A stretch of DNA of 64,000 bases from Nocardia bhagyanarayanae (GTDB taxonomy: Bacteria > Actinomycetota > Actinomycetes > Mycobacteriales > Mycobacteriaceae). This document shows, piece after piece, positions 32,599-40,915 of this stretch. Made by a program: the position numbers and the translations under genes. Under the pieces are notes generated by a model, which did no database searches, was not told the origin of the DNA, and was given only the letters and a program-made list of their open reading frames with translations. The number at the start of each line of letters is the position of its first letter. Within the stretch, counting starts at the first letter, position 1. Location: contig NZ_VFPG01000001.1 of assembly GCF_006716565.1 (NCBI RefSeq), forward strand, positions 4,898,001-4,962,000, written 5' to 3'.

Positions 32599-33339
32599 GT
32601 GCCGAACGACAAAGACCCACTGGACGCCGATTCCTCGCCGCGGGAGTTACCCCGCCGGGTGAATTCGCAGCGTCAGCAGTTGTCCGAAGACGTCGCGAGC
32701 TACGTGCGGGAACTGATCATCTCGGGACGGGTGCGCTCCGGTGAGTTCTTGCGCGCCGAACCGATCGCCGAAGCGGTCGGAGTGAGTAACACGCCGGTGC
32801 GCGAAGGCCTGTTGCTGCTCAGCGGTGAAGGTTTCGTCGAACTGGTCCCGCGGCGCGGGTTCATGGTCTCGGCGTTCAGCAGGCAGGATGTGCGCGATCT
32901 GTTCTGGGCACAGGCCACGCTCGCAGGCGAATTGGCCGCGCGCGCAGCGAAATCCATTTCGCCGCGACAACTCGCCCACCTGGCCGATGTGATCGCCGAG
33001 CACGAACAAGCGGTCGCCGAGGGAGCCGATCTCGACCGCATCGTCGCGCTCGGCCACGAATTCCATCGCACCGTGAACCTGGCCGCGGATTCCCGCCGTC
33101 TCGCGCTGCTGTTGCGCTCGATCGTCAAACAGTTGCCCAACCGGTTCTACGGCAATATCGAGGGCCATGCCAACGAGTCCCTCGACTTCCACCCAGCCAT
33201 TCTCGAGGCGCTGCGGAAGCGTCGCGCGAAGACAGTGAGCAGTCTCATGCGCGATCACATCATGTCCGGCGCCGACGAACTCATCGCCATGCTGGAGAAA
33301 CAGGGCATGTGGTCCACGCCGGAGAAGTCCACCGCCTAG
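32599..33339 (+). CDS. GntR-family regulator, FCD subfamily (second copy)
   Basis: 246 residues from GTG at 32599; no clear Shine-Dalgarno, the mRNA may be nearly leaderless. Winged helix-turn-helix about residues 20-90 (AEPIAEAVGVSNTPVREGLL) and FCD domain about 95-235 with ALGHEFHRTVNLA, SLDFHPAILEAL and MRDHIMSGADE contributing His ligands. Adjacent to the divergent thioesterase with AT site 13 and an inverted repeat between. Second candidate for the AT-palindrome regulator. Confidence 0.86.
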   Translation: MPNDKDPLDADSSPRELPRRVNSQRQQLSEDVASYVRELIISGRVRSGEFLRAEPIAEAVGVSNTPVREGLLLLSGEGFVELVPRRGFMVSAFSRQDVRDLFWAQATLAGELAARAAKSISPRQLAHLADVIAEHEQAVAEGADLDRIVALGHEFHRTVNLAADSRRLALLLRSIVKQLPNRFYGNIEGHANESLDFHPAILEALRKRRAKTVSSLMRDHIMSGADELIAMLEKQGMWSTPEKSTA

Positions 33340-33344
33340 ACCGC

Positions 33345-33366
33345 AGTGTCCAGAAAGTTGGACACT
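33345..33366. repeat. TGTCCA inverted repeat, copy 1
   Basis: Perfect 8-bp arms AGTGTCCA and TGGACACT with loop GAAAGT. Five bases after the GntR stop and 78 bases before the SnoaL-like gene. No T run, so an operator is more likely than a terminator. A similar element occurs at 40863-40883. Confidence 0.5.
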
Positions 33367-33444
33367 CGGTCCACCGGTTCGCGCGCAGCATGGGTGGAGC
33401 AGGACCCCACTGCAGCGAACCGGACAGGAAGGCACCGTTCAACG

Positions 33445-33816
33445 ATGAGCAGCACCCCAGATCAGGCCACCAAAGACCTCGCGGACAACTGGGTCAAGGC
33501 CTTGACGAACATCGATCTCTTCAAGGAGATCAGCCACGAGGATTGCCTCGTGTGGCACAGCTCCGACGACAAGTGGGTCAGCGTGCCCGACGCTGTCGCG
33601 GCCGTGTACGAGCGTTCCGCAGGCGGTGCCATTCCGACCTTCGTCTCCGGTGGGGTCACCTACACCGAGCACGGCTTCTTTCACGAGTGCACCACCGAGG
33701 TGTCGATCGGTGGTCAGGAGATGAAGCTGCACCTGCTGCAGATCGTGGATGCTCGTGACGGCAAGGCCGCGCGGGTCCGTGAGTACATCGGCCCGGAGAT
33801 GGGCGTACAGCCCTGA
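33445..33816 (+). CDS. SnoaL/NTF2-like protein
   Basis: 123 residues from ATG at 33445 with AGGAAGG upstream. Cone-shaped alpha+beta barrel family of about the usual length: TKDLADNWVKALTNIDLFKE, VWHSSDDKWVSVPDAVAAVY, ARVREYIGPEMGVQP. Members are isomerases, cyclases or ligand-binding proteins. A second, different member lies at 40370. Followed by a very strong hairpin. Confidence 0.72.
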   Translation: MSSTPDQATKDLADNWVKALTNIDLFKEISHEDCLVWHSSDDKWVSVPDAVAAVYERSAGGAIPTFVSGGVTYTEHGFFHECTTEVSIGGQEMKLHLLQIVDARDGKAARVREYIGPEMGVQP

Positions 33817-33840
33817 TCCCGAACCAGGGATCTCCGCGTC

Positions 33841-33883
33841 AGGGGCCGGTGCCGTGACCGAAATGGTCACGGCACCGGCCCCT
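33841..33883. terminator. strong bidirectional terminator
   Basis: Perfect 19-bp stem (33841-33859 with 33865-33883) and 5-base loop between convergent genes ending at 33816 and 33892. Confidence 0.88.
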
Positions 33884-33891
33884 TCGGCCGG

Positions 33892-35043
33892 CTAGGGGGT
33901 GATGGCCACGACGGGTCCGTCGGACATGACCACGCCGGTGTCGACCGCAGGCCGGCCGGAGGGCGCGAGGCTCCCGTCGGTGCCGATCGTGTAGGTGTGC
34001 ACCCGTGTCGTCACCTCGGCGGTGAGGACATCGATCAAATACAGCGTCTTGCCGTCGGGATGCAGGGCGACCTGCCCCGGCAGCGTGGCTGCGGGCGCTG
34101 CGTACGGTGACCCAGGCAGTTCGACCAGGCGTCCGTCCGCGTGAAGGTCGAAACCGGCGATCGACTGGCCCATCGCATTGGGGACGTACAGGCGGGTGCC
34201 GTCGGCGGTCACCACCGCGCCGTGCGGAACTCCGTGGGTCTGGTAGGGCGAGCCGGGTGTGGACGTCAGTTGCCCGTTCTCGCCGATCGCGAACCCGGAC
34301 AGATCGAAGCCGAACTCGTTGCTCACGTAGAGATATCGCCCGTCCGGGCTGAACCCCGGTGCCACCGGACCGAGTTTCACCTCGGTGGCGCTGAGCGGGG
34401 TCATCGTGCCATCCGGGGCAATGGCGTAATTGGACATGGTGTTTCCGAGGTAGGTGACCACCCGGAGGAACCGCCCGCTCGGGTCGACCGCCGCCATACC
34501 GACCGCGCTGAACCCGTCCACCGGCACTGTCGGCGCTCCCGTGGGGATGAGCGCTCCCGAGGGCGTCACCGCGAACGACTCGACGTGCCCCGGCGCTCCG
34601 CCGACCACAACGAACAGCTGGGTCCCGTCCGGGCTGAGTGCGGCGGCGGTCGGTGGGCCGCCGACGGTGATGTCCGCGCCGGGGACCGGATGCAGCGTTC
34701 CGTTGTCGTCCAGGCGGTATCCGGAGACGCCGAAGTCGCCGGCGTGCGGAACGTAGACGGTGCGGCCGTCGGGAGCGAGCACCAGCGAGAGGACGCCGAA
34801 GCCGGTCGGGAACGGGCTGTTCGGGACGCTCGACAATGTCCCGTCCTCGGCCACGCGCAGGACGCTGATGCCCATCGACGCGGTGCCCGCGACCACGAGG
34901 AAGCGGGAATTCGCGGCCGAGGCCGGGGCGGGTGCGGTGCTCCAGCCGACGATGCTGAGCAGTATGGCGATGAAAGCCACTGCGGCGCCACGGAGTAGTC
35001 GACTTCCGGTGCGGGATCGGCGGGGCAGGGGGAAGGAAGTCAT
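33892..35043 (-). CDS. secreted beta-propeller protein (YVTN/lactonase-like), copy 1
   Basis: 383 residues from ATG at 35043 with GAGGAG at 7 bases. Export signal: basic RRSRTGSRLLRG, a hydrophobic stretch and cleavage around PAPASAA. The mature part has about seven repeats of the pattern SPDGRYLYVSNEFG...GFAIGENGQL, as in 6-phosphogluconolactonase/YVTN propellers. Extracytoplasmic; lactonase activity or ligand binding is possible. Divergent from copy 2 with AT sites 14 and 15 between, so both belong to the same regulon. Confidence 0.8.
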   Translation of the reverse strand: MTSFPLPRRSRTGSRLLRGAAVAFIAILLSIVGWSTAPAPASAANSRFLVVAGTASMGISVLRVAEDGTLSSVPNSPFPTGFGVLSLVLAPDGRTVYVPHAGDFGVSGYRLDDNGTLHPVPGADITVGGPPTAAALSPDGTQLFVVVGGAPGHVESFAVTPSGALIPTGAPTVPVDGFSAVGMAAVDPSGRFLRVVTYLGNTMSNYAIAPDGTMTPLSATEVKLGPVAPGFSPDGRYLYVSNEFGFDLSGFAIGENGQLTSTPGSPYQTHGVPHGAVVTADGTRLYVPNAMGQSIAGFDLHADGRLVELPGSPYAAPAATLPGQVALHPDGKTLYLIDVLTAEVTTRVHTYTIGTDGSLAPSGRPAVDTGVVMSDGPVVAITP

Positions 35044-35111
35044 CGGTGATCTCCTCGATGAGATTCGGAGTCCACGATCGGCAGGAGGCGGACCGCGCGA
35101 CAACACGGAAC

Positions 35112-35132
35112 GATCACATTTTGTATATGATC
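35112..35132. promoter_or_regulatory. AT palindrome, site 14
   Basis: TTTTGTATATGATC inside GATCA...TGATC arms; 69 bases upstream of propeller copy 1 (minus strand). Looser copy. Confidence 0.4.
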
Positions 35133-35210
35133 TGGCAACCTTCATTGTGTGCCGTGACAATGTGGCGGGCATGTCGTTGCGCTATTTCAAATCAACTCCC
35201 AGAGTGAGAT

Positions 35211-35228
35211 TGCACACTATATTGTGCA
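35211..35228. promoter_or_regulatory. AT palindrome, site 15
   Basis: TGCACACTATATTGTGCA, 6-bp perfect arms around CTATAT, followed by TAATTCG. 54 bases upstream of propeller copy 2. Confidence 0.55.
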
Positions 35229-35281
35229 TAATTCGTGGCAGGCGACGTGGCCCGCCCGATACACGGAGGTATCGCATCCTG

Positions 35282-36415
35282 ATGCTCAGGAACGCATTCA
35301 GACCGCGACGTGTCGCCGCAGGCGTGGCCGCCGCGCTCGCGCTGTCGCTGTCCCCGAATCTCGCGCATTCGGCCCCCGTCGGCGACGCGCCACGCTATCT
35401 GCTGGTCACCGGCACCGGTTCTTCGAACATCAGCGTCCTGCGTGTCGATGACAACGGCGCGCTCACCCAGGTGCCCGGCGCGCCGTTTGCCAGCGACACC
35501 GGCTCGCTGACTCTCGAGATCACCCCGGACGGCCGCCGGGTCTACACCGGGCACGTGGTCTCGGGCTCGATCATCGGTTACGGCCTCGGCGCCGACGGTT
35601 CACTGCACGAGATCGCGGGCAGCCGAATGGATTTCGGTGCCCCCGTGATCGGCGTGACGATCACCCCGGACGGTTCCCGTTTGTTCGCGACCGTCGGCTC
35701 GCTGACCACCGAGGTCCGTTCCTTCGATATCACCGCCTCCGGCATTCTCGTCCCGACCGGCGCGCCAGCTACCCCGGTACCCGGGATGAGCGGTTTGAGC
35801 CTGCCGCAGGTGACCCCCGACGGACGCAACTTGATCGTGAGTACTTTCATCGGCGCCACCGTGACCAGCTACGCCATCAATGCCGACGCTTCGCTCACGC
35901 AGGTCGGGCCGACCCTGGCGACGGGCGAGCGCCCTGCGTTGCCTGCCATCACCCCGAACGGTCGCTATCTCTACATCAGCAACGAAGGCAGCGCCACCCT
36001 GTCGGGTTATGTGATCGCACCGGATGGAAGTCTGTCGAACGCGCCGGGCTCGCCGTACCCCACCGGTGACACCCCGCACGGTTCGGCGATCACGTCCGAC
36101 GGCAAACGCATGTACGTGCCCGCATCGAGCGGCGGCCAGGTCGACGGTTTCCGCATAGGCGCCGACGGGGCGCTCTCGCCGCTGCCCGGTTCGCCCTACC
36201 CCGCGCCGGGCGGCACGGTCCCCGGCCGCGTGGTGCTCAGCCCCGACGAGGACGAGCTCTGGGTCATCGACTCCCTCACCGTGAACGGCACGGCCAGGGT
36301 GCACACCTACAGGATCGCCGCCGACGGCAGCGTCGCCTCATCGGGTCTGCCCGCCGTCGACACCGGCGTGATCTTCCACGATGGCCCGTCCGCTCACCTG
36401 ACCCCCGCACGATGA
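35282..36415 (+). CDS. secreted beta-propeller protein (YVTN/lactonase-like), copy 2
   Basis: 377 residues from ATG at 35282; GGAGGT lies rather far upstream (12 bases). Signal peptide MLRNAFRPRRVAAGVAAALA with cleavage near LAHSA. Repeats such as TPDGRRVYTGHVVSGSIIGY and ITPNGRYLYISNEGSATLSG show the propeller fold. Clearly a paralogue of copies 1 and 3. The conservon kinase gene follows directly (its upstream in-frame ATG overlaps this stop), so sensor and propeller may be co-transcribed from AT site 15. Confidence 0.8.
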   Translation: MLRNAFRPRRVAAGVAAALALSLSPNLAHSAPVGDAPRYLLVTGTGSSNISVLRVDDNGALTQVPGAPFASDTGSLTLEITPDGRRVYTGHVVSGSIIGYGLGADGSLHEIAGSRMDFGAPVIGVTITPDGSRLFATVGSLTTEVRSFDITASGILVPTGAPATPVPGMSGLSLPQVTPDGRNLIVSTFIGATVTSYAINADASLTQVGPTLATGERPALPAITPNGRYLYISNEGSATLSGYVIAPDGSLSNAPGSPYPTGDTPHGSAITSDGKRMYVPASSGGQVDGFRIGADGALSPLPGSPYPAPGGTVPGRVVLSPDEDELWVIDSLTVNGTARVHTYRIAADGSVASSGLPAVDTGVIFHDGPSAHLTPAR

Positions 36416-36480
36416 CCCATCGCGGTCGGCCGCCCGGCCCACCGCGACGTCCACGCCTGTCCACCCCGAGGAGAACCGCT

Positions 36481-38856
36481 GTGCCGTCGGCCAAAGCAGA
36501 GCCGAGCGTCGAGGATACCCGTTCTGGCAGCTCACGTCGCCCGTGGCGTGCCCGGTTCGGCACGAGCGTGCGGACCCGCGTGCTGGCGATCGCCCTGATC
36601 CCGAGCCTGGTGCTGCTGGCGACGGGCGCGGTGGCGGTCACGCTGGTCGGGTTCCGGGCACAGTCGGTCAAGGAGTGGTCCGACTACCGGGGCACGGTGA
36701 TCGACCCGCTGCTGCGGTTCGTGACGTCGATCCAAGCGGAACGACTCGCCAGCGTCACCGCGCAGGATCACTCGCCCGGCGCGGACGCGGAACTGCGCAC
36801 CAGCCGCGACGACACCGACCGCGCGGTCGCCGAGACCGCCCGGATCGCCTCGGCGGCACAGGATATGGATCAGGACACCGGCGCCGAGGCGATCCAGGCG
36901 CTGTCGGATCTCATCGGGCGGATGCAGGTGATCCGGGAATCGATCGACAGCAGGAAGGCGACCACGGGCGACGTCGACCAGTATTTCAGCGACCTCATCA
37001 CCGCCATGCTCGGGGCGGGCCAGGAATCCGCACGATTGAAGTCCACCGACACCACGACGATGGACGCCGAGATGACCGCGATCGACCTCCTGCGAGCGGC
37101 CGAAAGCCATTCGCGCGTGGTGAGTCTCGTAGCCGCGGGCACTGCGGTGGCTGACGGCCTGTCGCCGCGAGACCGGCGCGTTCTCGCACAACATATCGGC
37201 GTCTACCGCAAACAATTCGACCTCGTCGACGCCCGCTTGTCGACGAACGTGCGCACCAGCGTTCGCGCCCTGACCGACGGCGCCGACTGGCATGTCGGCA
37301 CCGCGGGCGAGGACGAGATGGCCGAGCGGGGCGAGTTGTCGATGCCGGTGCAGCAATGGTTGGCCGCCGAACGCGCGGTCGACACCCGCCTGATCGCGGT
37401 GATCCGTGATCAATTCCGGGTGACGGTAGACGCGACCAGTGCGGCGGCCGACCATTTGATCGACCAGTTGCTCTTCGTCTCGGCAGTCATGTTCGTCGTC
37501 ACGATCCTCGCGGTATCGGGCTCGCTGGTCCTGGCCAATCGGCTGCTGCGTCGCCTGCGCACCCTGCGCTCGGCCAGCCTCGAGCTCGCCAACGACCGGC
37601 TGCCCGATCTCATCCGCCGCATCCACAACGGCGAACAGGTCGACGCGCAGGCCGAGACGGGACCGGTCGACAGTGGTCGCGACGAGATCGGTCAGGTGGC
37701 AGCCGCATTCGCCGTCGCTCAGCGTACCGCGATCGAGACCGCGGTGGGCGAGGCGAGTACCCGCAACGGTTTCAACAAGGTCTTCCTCGACATCGCGTTC
37801 CGCAGCCAGGCTCTGGTGCGCAGACAACTCGATGTCCTCGATGTCGCCGAGGCCCGCCAGGACGATCCGGAAGACCTCGAGCTGCTGTTCCAGCTCGACC
37901 ACCTGGCTACCCGTGCGCGCCGCAACTCCGAGAACCTGCTCATCCTCGGCGGTCGCGCGCCGGGACGGCGCTGGCGCCACCCGGTGGCGCTCGAGGAGAT
38001 TGTGCGCAGCGCGGTCTCGGAGACCGAGGGGTACGCGCGGGTGAGCGCGATCCGGTTGCCCGCGGTCAGCGTGCTCGGCGCGGCCGTCGCCGACCTCATC
38101 CACCTGCTGGCCGAGCTGATCGACAACGCGACCGCGTTCTCCCCGCCGGACGCGCCGGTGGCGGTGCACGGCAACTCGGTCGGCAGGGGAGTGGTGGTCG
38201 AGGTCGACGACCAGGGCCTCGGGATCTCCTTCGAGGAACGGGAACGCCTCAATGCGATGCTGGCCGAGCCGCCGCAGTTCCACGAGATGACGCTGGCGGG
38301 GCATCGTCATCTCGGGCTGTTCGTGGTGAGCAGACTATCTGCGCGCCATGGCATTTCGGTGACCCTGCAGGAATCGCCGTACGGTGGTGTGCGCGCGATC
38401 GTGCTGGTGCCCTGGGCGGTGCTCGACGCCGACAACCCGACTGCGGCGGTCGAACCCGTACGCACCCGCGACGCCGTGCGCCGAGTTCCTGGCGCCACCG
38501 CGTTGCCCGGCGCGCCGCGGCCCGACCCGGTTCCGGCGCCTGCCTTACCGGACCGGGTTCGCCGGGCCGACCCGGTGGGGCACAACGGGTACCACGCGGC
38601 GAGTCCGGAGCCTCCGGCCAGGCTCGACGGGCAACCGGTCGTCGCGGTGGACCGCAGGGCCGCCCTGCCCAAACGTGAACGGCTCACGCACCTGTCGCCC
38701 CAACTCAGTACCGATGTGGGAGAAGGGGAGTCGCACACCGCGTCGCCAGACGCGACTGCGCGCGTCCGAGCACCCGAGACGGTGCGGACGGCGATGAGTT
38801 CTTTGCAGAACGGCACACGACGGGCTCGCGTCCGATCGCCCCATTCCCATCCGTAG
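36481..38856 (+). CDS. cvnA: conservon histidine kinase with NIT sensor domain (CvnA-like)
   Basis: 791 residues from GTG at 36481 (GAGGAGA upstream; an in-frame ATG at 36412 has none). Helix 1 about 32-55, extracytoplasmic nitrate/nitrite-sensing (NIT) type domain with SIQAERLASVTAQDH, helix 2 about 325-350, HAMP, then kinase core: LDHLATRARRNSENLLIL holds the His of the dimerisation helix, ELIDNATAFSPPDAPV is the N box and VDDQGLGISFEE the G1 box. A proline-rich disordered tail follows. First of the four genes of a conservon, which works as a GPCR-like membrane complex with the three small proteins downstream. Confidence 0.9.
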   Translation: MPSAKAEPSVEDTRSGSSRRPWRARFGTSVRTRVLAIALIPSLVLLATGAVAVTLVGFRAQSVKEWSDYRGTVIDPLLRFVTSIQAERLASVTAQDHSPGADAELRTSRDDTDRAVAETARIASAAQDMDQDTGAEAIQALSDLIGRMQVIRESIDSRKATTGDVDQYFSDLITAMLGAGQESARLKSTDTTTMDAEMTAIDLLRAAESHSRVVSLVAAGTAVADGLSPRDRRVLAQHIGVYRKQFDLVDARLSTNVRTSVRALTDGADWHVGTAGEDEMAERGELSMPVQQWLAAERAVDTRLIAVIRDQFRVTVDATSAAADHLIDQLLFVSAVMFVVTILAVSGSLVLANRLLRRLRTLRSASLELANDRLPDLIRRIHNGEQVDAQAETGPVDSGRDEIGQVAAAFAVAQRTAIETAVGEASTRNGFNKVFLDIAFRSQALVRRQLDVLDVAEARQDDPEDLELLFQLDHLATRARRNSENLLILGGRAPGRRWRHPVALEEIVRSAVSETEGYARVSAIRLPAVSVLGAAVADLIHLLAELIDNATAFSPPDAPVAVHGNSVGRGVVVEVDDQGLGISFEERERLNAMLAEPPQFHEMTLAGHRHLGLFVVSRLSARHGISVTLQESPYGGVRAIVLVPWAVLDADNPTAAVEPVRTRDAVRRVPGATALPGAPRPDPVPAPALPDRVRRADPVGHNGYHAASPEPPARLDGQPVVAVDRRAALPKRERLTHLSPQLSTDVGEGESHTASPDATARVRAPETVRTAMSSLQNGTRRARVRSPHSHP

Positions 38857-38868
38857 AACGGTCAGAAC

Positions 38869-39300
38869 ATGAACGAGGACATGATGGTTCGTCAGGCACC
38901 GGCAGGCACGCTCGATTGGTTGCTCACCAACCTGGTGACAACGACTTCGGGCGCCGAACATGCGGTGGTGTTGTCCGCGGACGGTCTGGCGCTGGCCGGG
39001 TCCGACGGTTTCGATAGGGAGGATCTCGAGCACCTGGCCGCCATGTCGTCGGCCCTGCACAGCCTGGCTCGTGGTGTGGGCACACGTTTCGCCAAGGGGC
39101 CGCTGCATCAGACCGTTGTCGAGCTCGAGCACGGCTATCTGCTGGTCACCGAAGCCGGGCACGGCGCGTGTCTGGCCCTGCTGACCGACGCCGACGCGGA
39201 TCTGGGCCTTATCGCCTACGAGATGAACGTGATCGTCGGCCAAGTACGTGAGCATCTGTCGGCGGCGCCGAGAACCTCGATGTCGACGCGAGTGCCGTGA
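38869..39300 (+). CDS. cvnB: roadblock/LC7 protein (CvnB-like)
   Basis: 143 residues. Roadblock/LC7 fold typical of the second conservon gene: LDWLLTNLVTTTSGAEHAVV, VLSADGLALAGSDGFDREDL and LEHGYLLVTEAGHGACLALL. Binds the GTPase and kinase of the same complex. Stop overlaps the next start (GTGA). Confidence 0.92.
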   Translation: MNEDMMVRQAPAGTLDWLLTNLVTTTSGAEHAVVLSADGLALAGSDGFDREDLEHLAAMSSALHSLARGVGTRFAKGPLHQTVVELEHGYLLVTEAGHGACLALLTDADADLGLIAYEMNVIVGQVREHLSAAPRTSMSTRVP

Positions 39301-39680
39301 GTGAGAGGCCTGATGAGGTGTGGGGCTACGAGGACGACGACCCGGGGCCTCTGGTTCGGCCGTTCGCGCTGACTCGCGGCCGCGCGGGCAGGGATCTGCC
39401 GGACCTGGACATCCTGACCCTGGTGATCTCGGTCGGCTACGACTCCGACGTGAACGAGCTCGATCGCGAATACGCCCAGATCTTTCAGCTGTGCCGCCAT
39501 CAGCCGATGTCGATCGTCGAAATCGCCGCGCACCTGAAATTGCTGCTGGTCACCGTGAAGGTGCTGGTCAGCGACCTCATCGCGGCCGGCTATGTGATCT
39601 TCCGGTCGCCACCGAGGGCCGAATCCGGCCCCGACCCCGAACTACTGCAGGCGGTATTGGATGGCATACGTAACCTCTGA
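39297..39680 (+). CDS. cvnC: DUF742 protein (CvnC-like)
   Basis: 127 residues from GTG in a GTGA overlap. LVRPFALTRGRAG at the start and a winged-helix-like QPMSIVEIAAHLKLLLVTVK, SDLIAAGYVIFRSPP identify DUF742, the third conservon component. Its 3' end overlaps the GTPase gene by 20 bases. Confidence 0.92.
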   Translation: MSERPDEVWGYEDDDPGPLVRPFALTRGRAGRDLPDLDILTLVISVGYDSDVNELDREYAQIFQLCRHQPMSIVEIAAHLKLLLVTVKVLVSDLIAAGYVIFRSPPRAESGPDPELLQAVLDGIRNL

Positions 39681-40269
39681 CGGACGCGGTCCGGCGGTCA
39701 TGTCCACCGAACTGGTGGTGAAGATCCTGGTGGCCGGGGGATTCGGGGTCGGAAAGACGACGATGGTCGGCGCGATCAGCGAGATCACCCCGTTGCGCAC
39801 CGAGGAACAGCTCACCGAGCTGAGTAGTTCCGTGGACGATCTGCGCGGCGTCGAAGCCAAACGAACGACCACGGTCGCACTGGATTTCGGCCGGATCACC
39901 ATCAATCCCCGCGTGATTCTCTACCTGTTCGGTACTCCCGGGCAGGATCGGTTCTGGTTCCTGTGGCCGGAGCTGTCGCGTGGCGCGCTCGGCGCGGTGG
40001 TGCTGGTCGACACCCGGCGGCTGGCCGACGGTTTCGCCGCGGTGGACTATTTCGAGTCCCGGCGGATTCCGTTCGTAGTCGCGGTGAATTGCTTCGACGG
40101 CGCGGATCTATATGCGCCCGAGGAGATCGGCGCCGCGTTGGGGGTGCCCGCCCATGTGCCGATCATGCTGTGCGATGCGCGTGATCGCGCGTCGTGTAAG
40201 GAGGTACTGGTCGCCCTGTTCGAATACATCATGGCGAGTACCACCGCCGTGCGACCGCGCCTGGTGTGA
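39661..40269 (+). CDS. cvnD: small GTP-binding protein (CvnD-like)
   Basis: 202 residues. P-loop GGFGVGKTTMVGAIS, switch II LFGTPGQDRFWF, and VNCFDGA in place of the usual NKxD base-recognition motif, all as in conservon GTPases. Switches the complex made with the three upstream proteins. An alternative start at the internal Met (MSTELVVKILVAGGFG) would remove 13 residues and the overlap. Confidence 0.92.
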   Translation: MAYVTSDGRGPAVMSTELVVKILVAGGFGVGKTTMVGAISEITPLRTEEQLTELSSSVDDLRGVEAKRTTTVALDFGRITINPRVILYLFGTPGQDRFWFLWPELSRGALGAVVLVDTRRLADGFAAVDYFESRRIPFVVAVNCFDGADLYAPEEIGAALGVPAHVPIMLCDARDRASCKEVLVALFEYIMASTTAVRPRLV

Positions 40270-40308
40270 ATTGCATGGGCGCACAACAACTCTGGCGAGA
40301 ATTGCTAA

Positions 40309-40327
40309 CGCATAATATATTATTCGG
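40309..40327. promoter_or_regulatory. AT palindrome, site 16
   Basis: CGCATAATATATTATTCGG; one of the best copies (14 of 16 consensus positions). 42 bases upstream of the NTF2-like gene. Confidence 0.7.
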
Positions 40328-40369
40328 TATCCGGAGATCTGGATGCGAACCTCAGCGAAAGGCCAACCA

Positions 40370-40792
40370 ATGAGCGATCTGCTCGACCTCGTCAACGTGC
40401 ACTACGCCGGCCTGGAAGGCGGCGATCTGGAACTGGCCGCGAGCCCGTTCACCGAGGACGTGGCGGCGCAGTTCCCGTCCGGCCCGCTCACCGGGATCGA
40501 GGCGCTGCGCGGGATGATCGGCGCCTTCATCACCGCGTTCCCCGGGATGAAGATCGAGCGTCGCAACACCTGGGTCGACGGTGACACGGCGATCGCCGAG
40601 ATAGTCTTCACCGGCGTCCAGACCGGGCCGTTGGCGACCGCCGACGGTGAGGTTCCACCGTCCGGTCGCACGGTGACGTTCCCGCTCATCGACACCTTCA
40701 CCCTGCGCGACGGCAAGGTTGGTGAGCATCGCGTCTATTGGGACAATGTCAGCTTCCTGACCCAGCTCGGCCTGATGCCCGCCCAGGGCTGA
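40370..40792 (+). CDS. SnoaL/NTF2-like polyketide-cyclase family protein
   Basis: 140 residues from ATG at 40370 (AAAGG upstream); an in-frame ATG at 40343 with GGAG would add nine residues. SnoaL-like barrel: DLVNVHYAGLEGGDLELAAS, MIGAFITAFPGMKIERRNTW, HRVYWDNVSFLTQLGLMP. Probably an isomerase, hydratase or binding protein acting on a small hydrophobic compound. Single-gene unit between AT site 16 and a terminator. Confidence 0.78.
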   Translation: MSDLLDLVNVHYAGLEGGDLELAASPFTEDVAAQFPSGPLTGIEALRGMIGAFITAFPGMKIERRNTWVDGDTAIAEIVFTGVQTGPLATADGEVPPSGRTVTFPLIDTFTLRDGKVGEHRVYWDNVSFLTQLGLMPAQG

Positions 40793-40809
40793 GCGGCCCA
40801 TTCGACGCG

Positions 40810-40839
40810 AGACCCCTGCGGCTCCGGCCGGAGGGGTCT
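40810..40839 (+). terminator. terminator
   Basis: Twelve-base arms with one mismatch (40810-40821 with 40828-40839) followed by TTCGTTG, 18 bases after the NTF2-like stop. Confidence 0.75.
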
Positions 40840-40862
40840 TTCGTTGTTCGTGCCGGTGGTCG

Positions 40863-40883
40863 GTGTGCAGTTTTCTGGACATT
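40863..40883. promoter_or_regulatory. TGTCCA element, copy 2
   Basis: On the minus strand AATGTCCAGAAAACTGCACAC; shares about 17 of 22 positions with the inverted repeat at 33345. Lies 33 bases before the third propeller gene. Confidence 0.4.
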
Positions 40884-40915
40884 TCGCCTGCGGTTCGGGC
40901 CATAACCTCCCAGGC

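Noticed and set aside
36532-38310. 592-codon open frame on the minus strand
   Set aside because: Antisense shadow of the conservon kinase; its composition (His/Arg/Val-rich) and lack of motifs are typical for the reverse frame of GC-rich genes.
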